Positions 31,898-32,073 of a stretch of 32,073 bases of DNA are shown piece by piece. The notes below the pieces were generated by a model. That model worked only from the letters and a program-made list of their open reading frames with translations. It had not been told where the DNA came from and made no database searches. The stretch spans positions 1-32,073 of the forward strand of contig JAAAIG010000425.1 of the NCBI GenBank assembly GCA_015852425.1, in the 5' to 3' direction. The translations under genes and the position numbers were made by a program. The first letter of the stretch is position 1, and each line of letters opens with the position of its first letter. The stretch comes from Gryganskiella cystojenkinii. Its lineage: Eukaryota; Mortierellomycota; Mortierellomycetes; Mortierellales; Mortierellaceae.

Positions 31898-32073
31898 TCT
31901 GCAGTCATATTTTTTTTAAATTGTTTGGGTTGACCAACTGAAATACACGAACGAATGACGGGCGAGAGAGAGTAATATTCTTTTTTGATCTTATTTTTCG
32001 TGTTTTTTTTTTTTTTTTTCCTTTTTTAGAAGTGTTTTTTTTTTTTTTTCTCTTTGTTTTTTTTTTTTTTTTT
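31898..32073 (+). other. 3' flank of the Sac2-like gene, poly(T) runs
   Basis: After the stop codon the sequence becomes T-rich, with long T-runs at about 32000-32020, 32034-32050 and 32058-32073 up to the window end. It may act in 3'-end formation. Run lengths are error-prone in assemblies. No gene is seen. Confidence 0.5.

Noticed and set aside
31970..32073. Terminal T-runs as a telomere
   Set aside because: No TTAGGG/CCCTAA-type repeat is present; the sequence is plain poly(T) with interruptions.

Overview
The window is intron-rich eukaryotic DNA, most probably from an early-diverging filamentous fungus of the Mortierella group (Mortierellomycotina). This rests on three things: many short GT-AG introns (about 75-140 nt) with GTAAGN/GTGAGT-type donors; long pyrimidine-rich 5' regions before the start codons; and recognised families, namely an F-box/LRR multigene family with a PWVCxxLE signature, a Crinkler-like nuclease remnant, and a GAGLGG-type FAD monooxygenase. 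Gene models were joined by hand by matching donor/acceptor phase and family continuity. All nine main models close in frame.

Layout. (i) 66-2077 (+): FAD-dependent monooxygenase with seven exons, including an 11-nt microexon at the second FAD motif. It converges on (ii) 2227-3768 (-), a single-exon F-box/LRR protein. (iii) 4982-8262 (-): F-BAR/RhoGAP protein, ten exons. It shares a 700-bp divergent promoter region with (iv) 8963-10810 (+), a MARCH5-like RING-CH membrane E3 ligase. (v) 11332-14069 (+): SHQ1, the box H/ACA snoRNP chaperone, with a GC-AG last intron. It converges, with 32 bp between stop codons, on (vi) 14102-18784 (-), a large TRP-like (Flc/Pkd2/spray family) channel with a Pro/Ala tract written by a hexanucleotide minisatellite. 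(vii) 18785-22991: gene-poor stretch with two unconvincing small ORFs and a cluster of decayed genes (F-box/LRR relics on both strands and a truncated Crinkler-like PD-(D/E)xK nuclease). (viii) 22992-23484 (+): OST5/TMEM258 subunit of oligosaccharyltransferase. (ix) 24236-26032 (+): SIKE/FGFR1OP2-family coiled-coil protein, a STRIPAK component. (x) 26805-31897 (+): INPP5F/Sac2-like phosphoinositide phosphatase. The window ends in poly(T)-rich sequence.

The genes do not form a pathway cluster. They are mostly conserved cell-biology genes: Rho signalling and membrane curvature, organelle ubiquitylation, snoRNP assembly, Ca2+/membrane channel, N-glycosylation, STRIPAK, and PI4P turnover. They are interrupted by one accessory island of F-box/Crinkler relics. 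I see no tRNA or rRNA gene, no intact transposon and no CRISPR array. I did not find a convincing new multi-gene system. The items most worth checking are the relic island, the Crinkler-like nuclease whose ExK motif looks altered, the minisatellite-coded channel linker, the microexon, the GC-AG intron and a possible alternative last exon of OST5.
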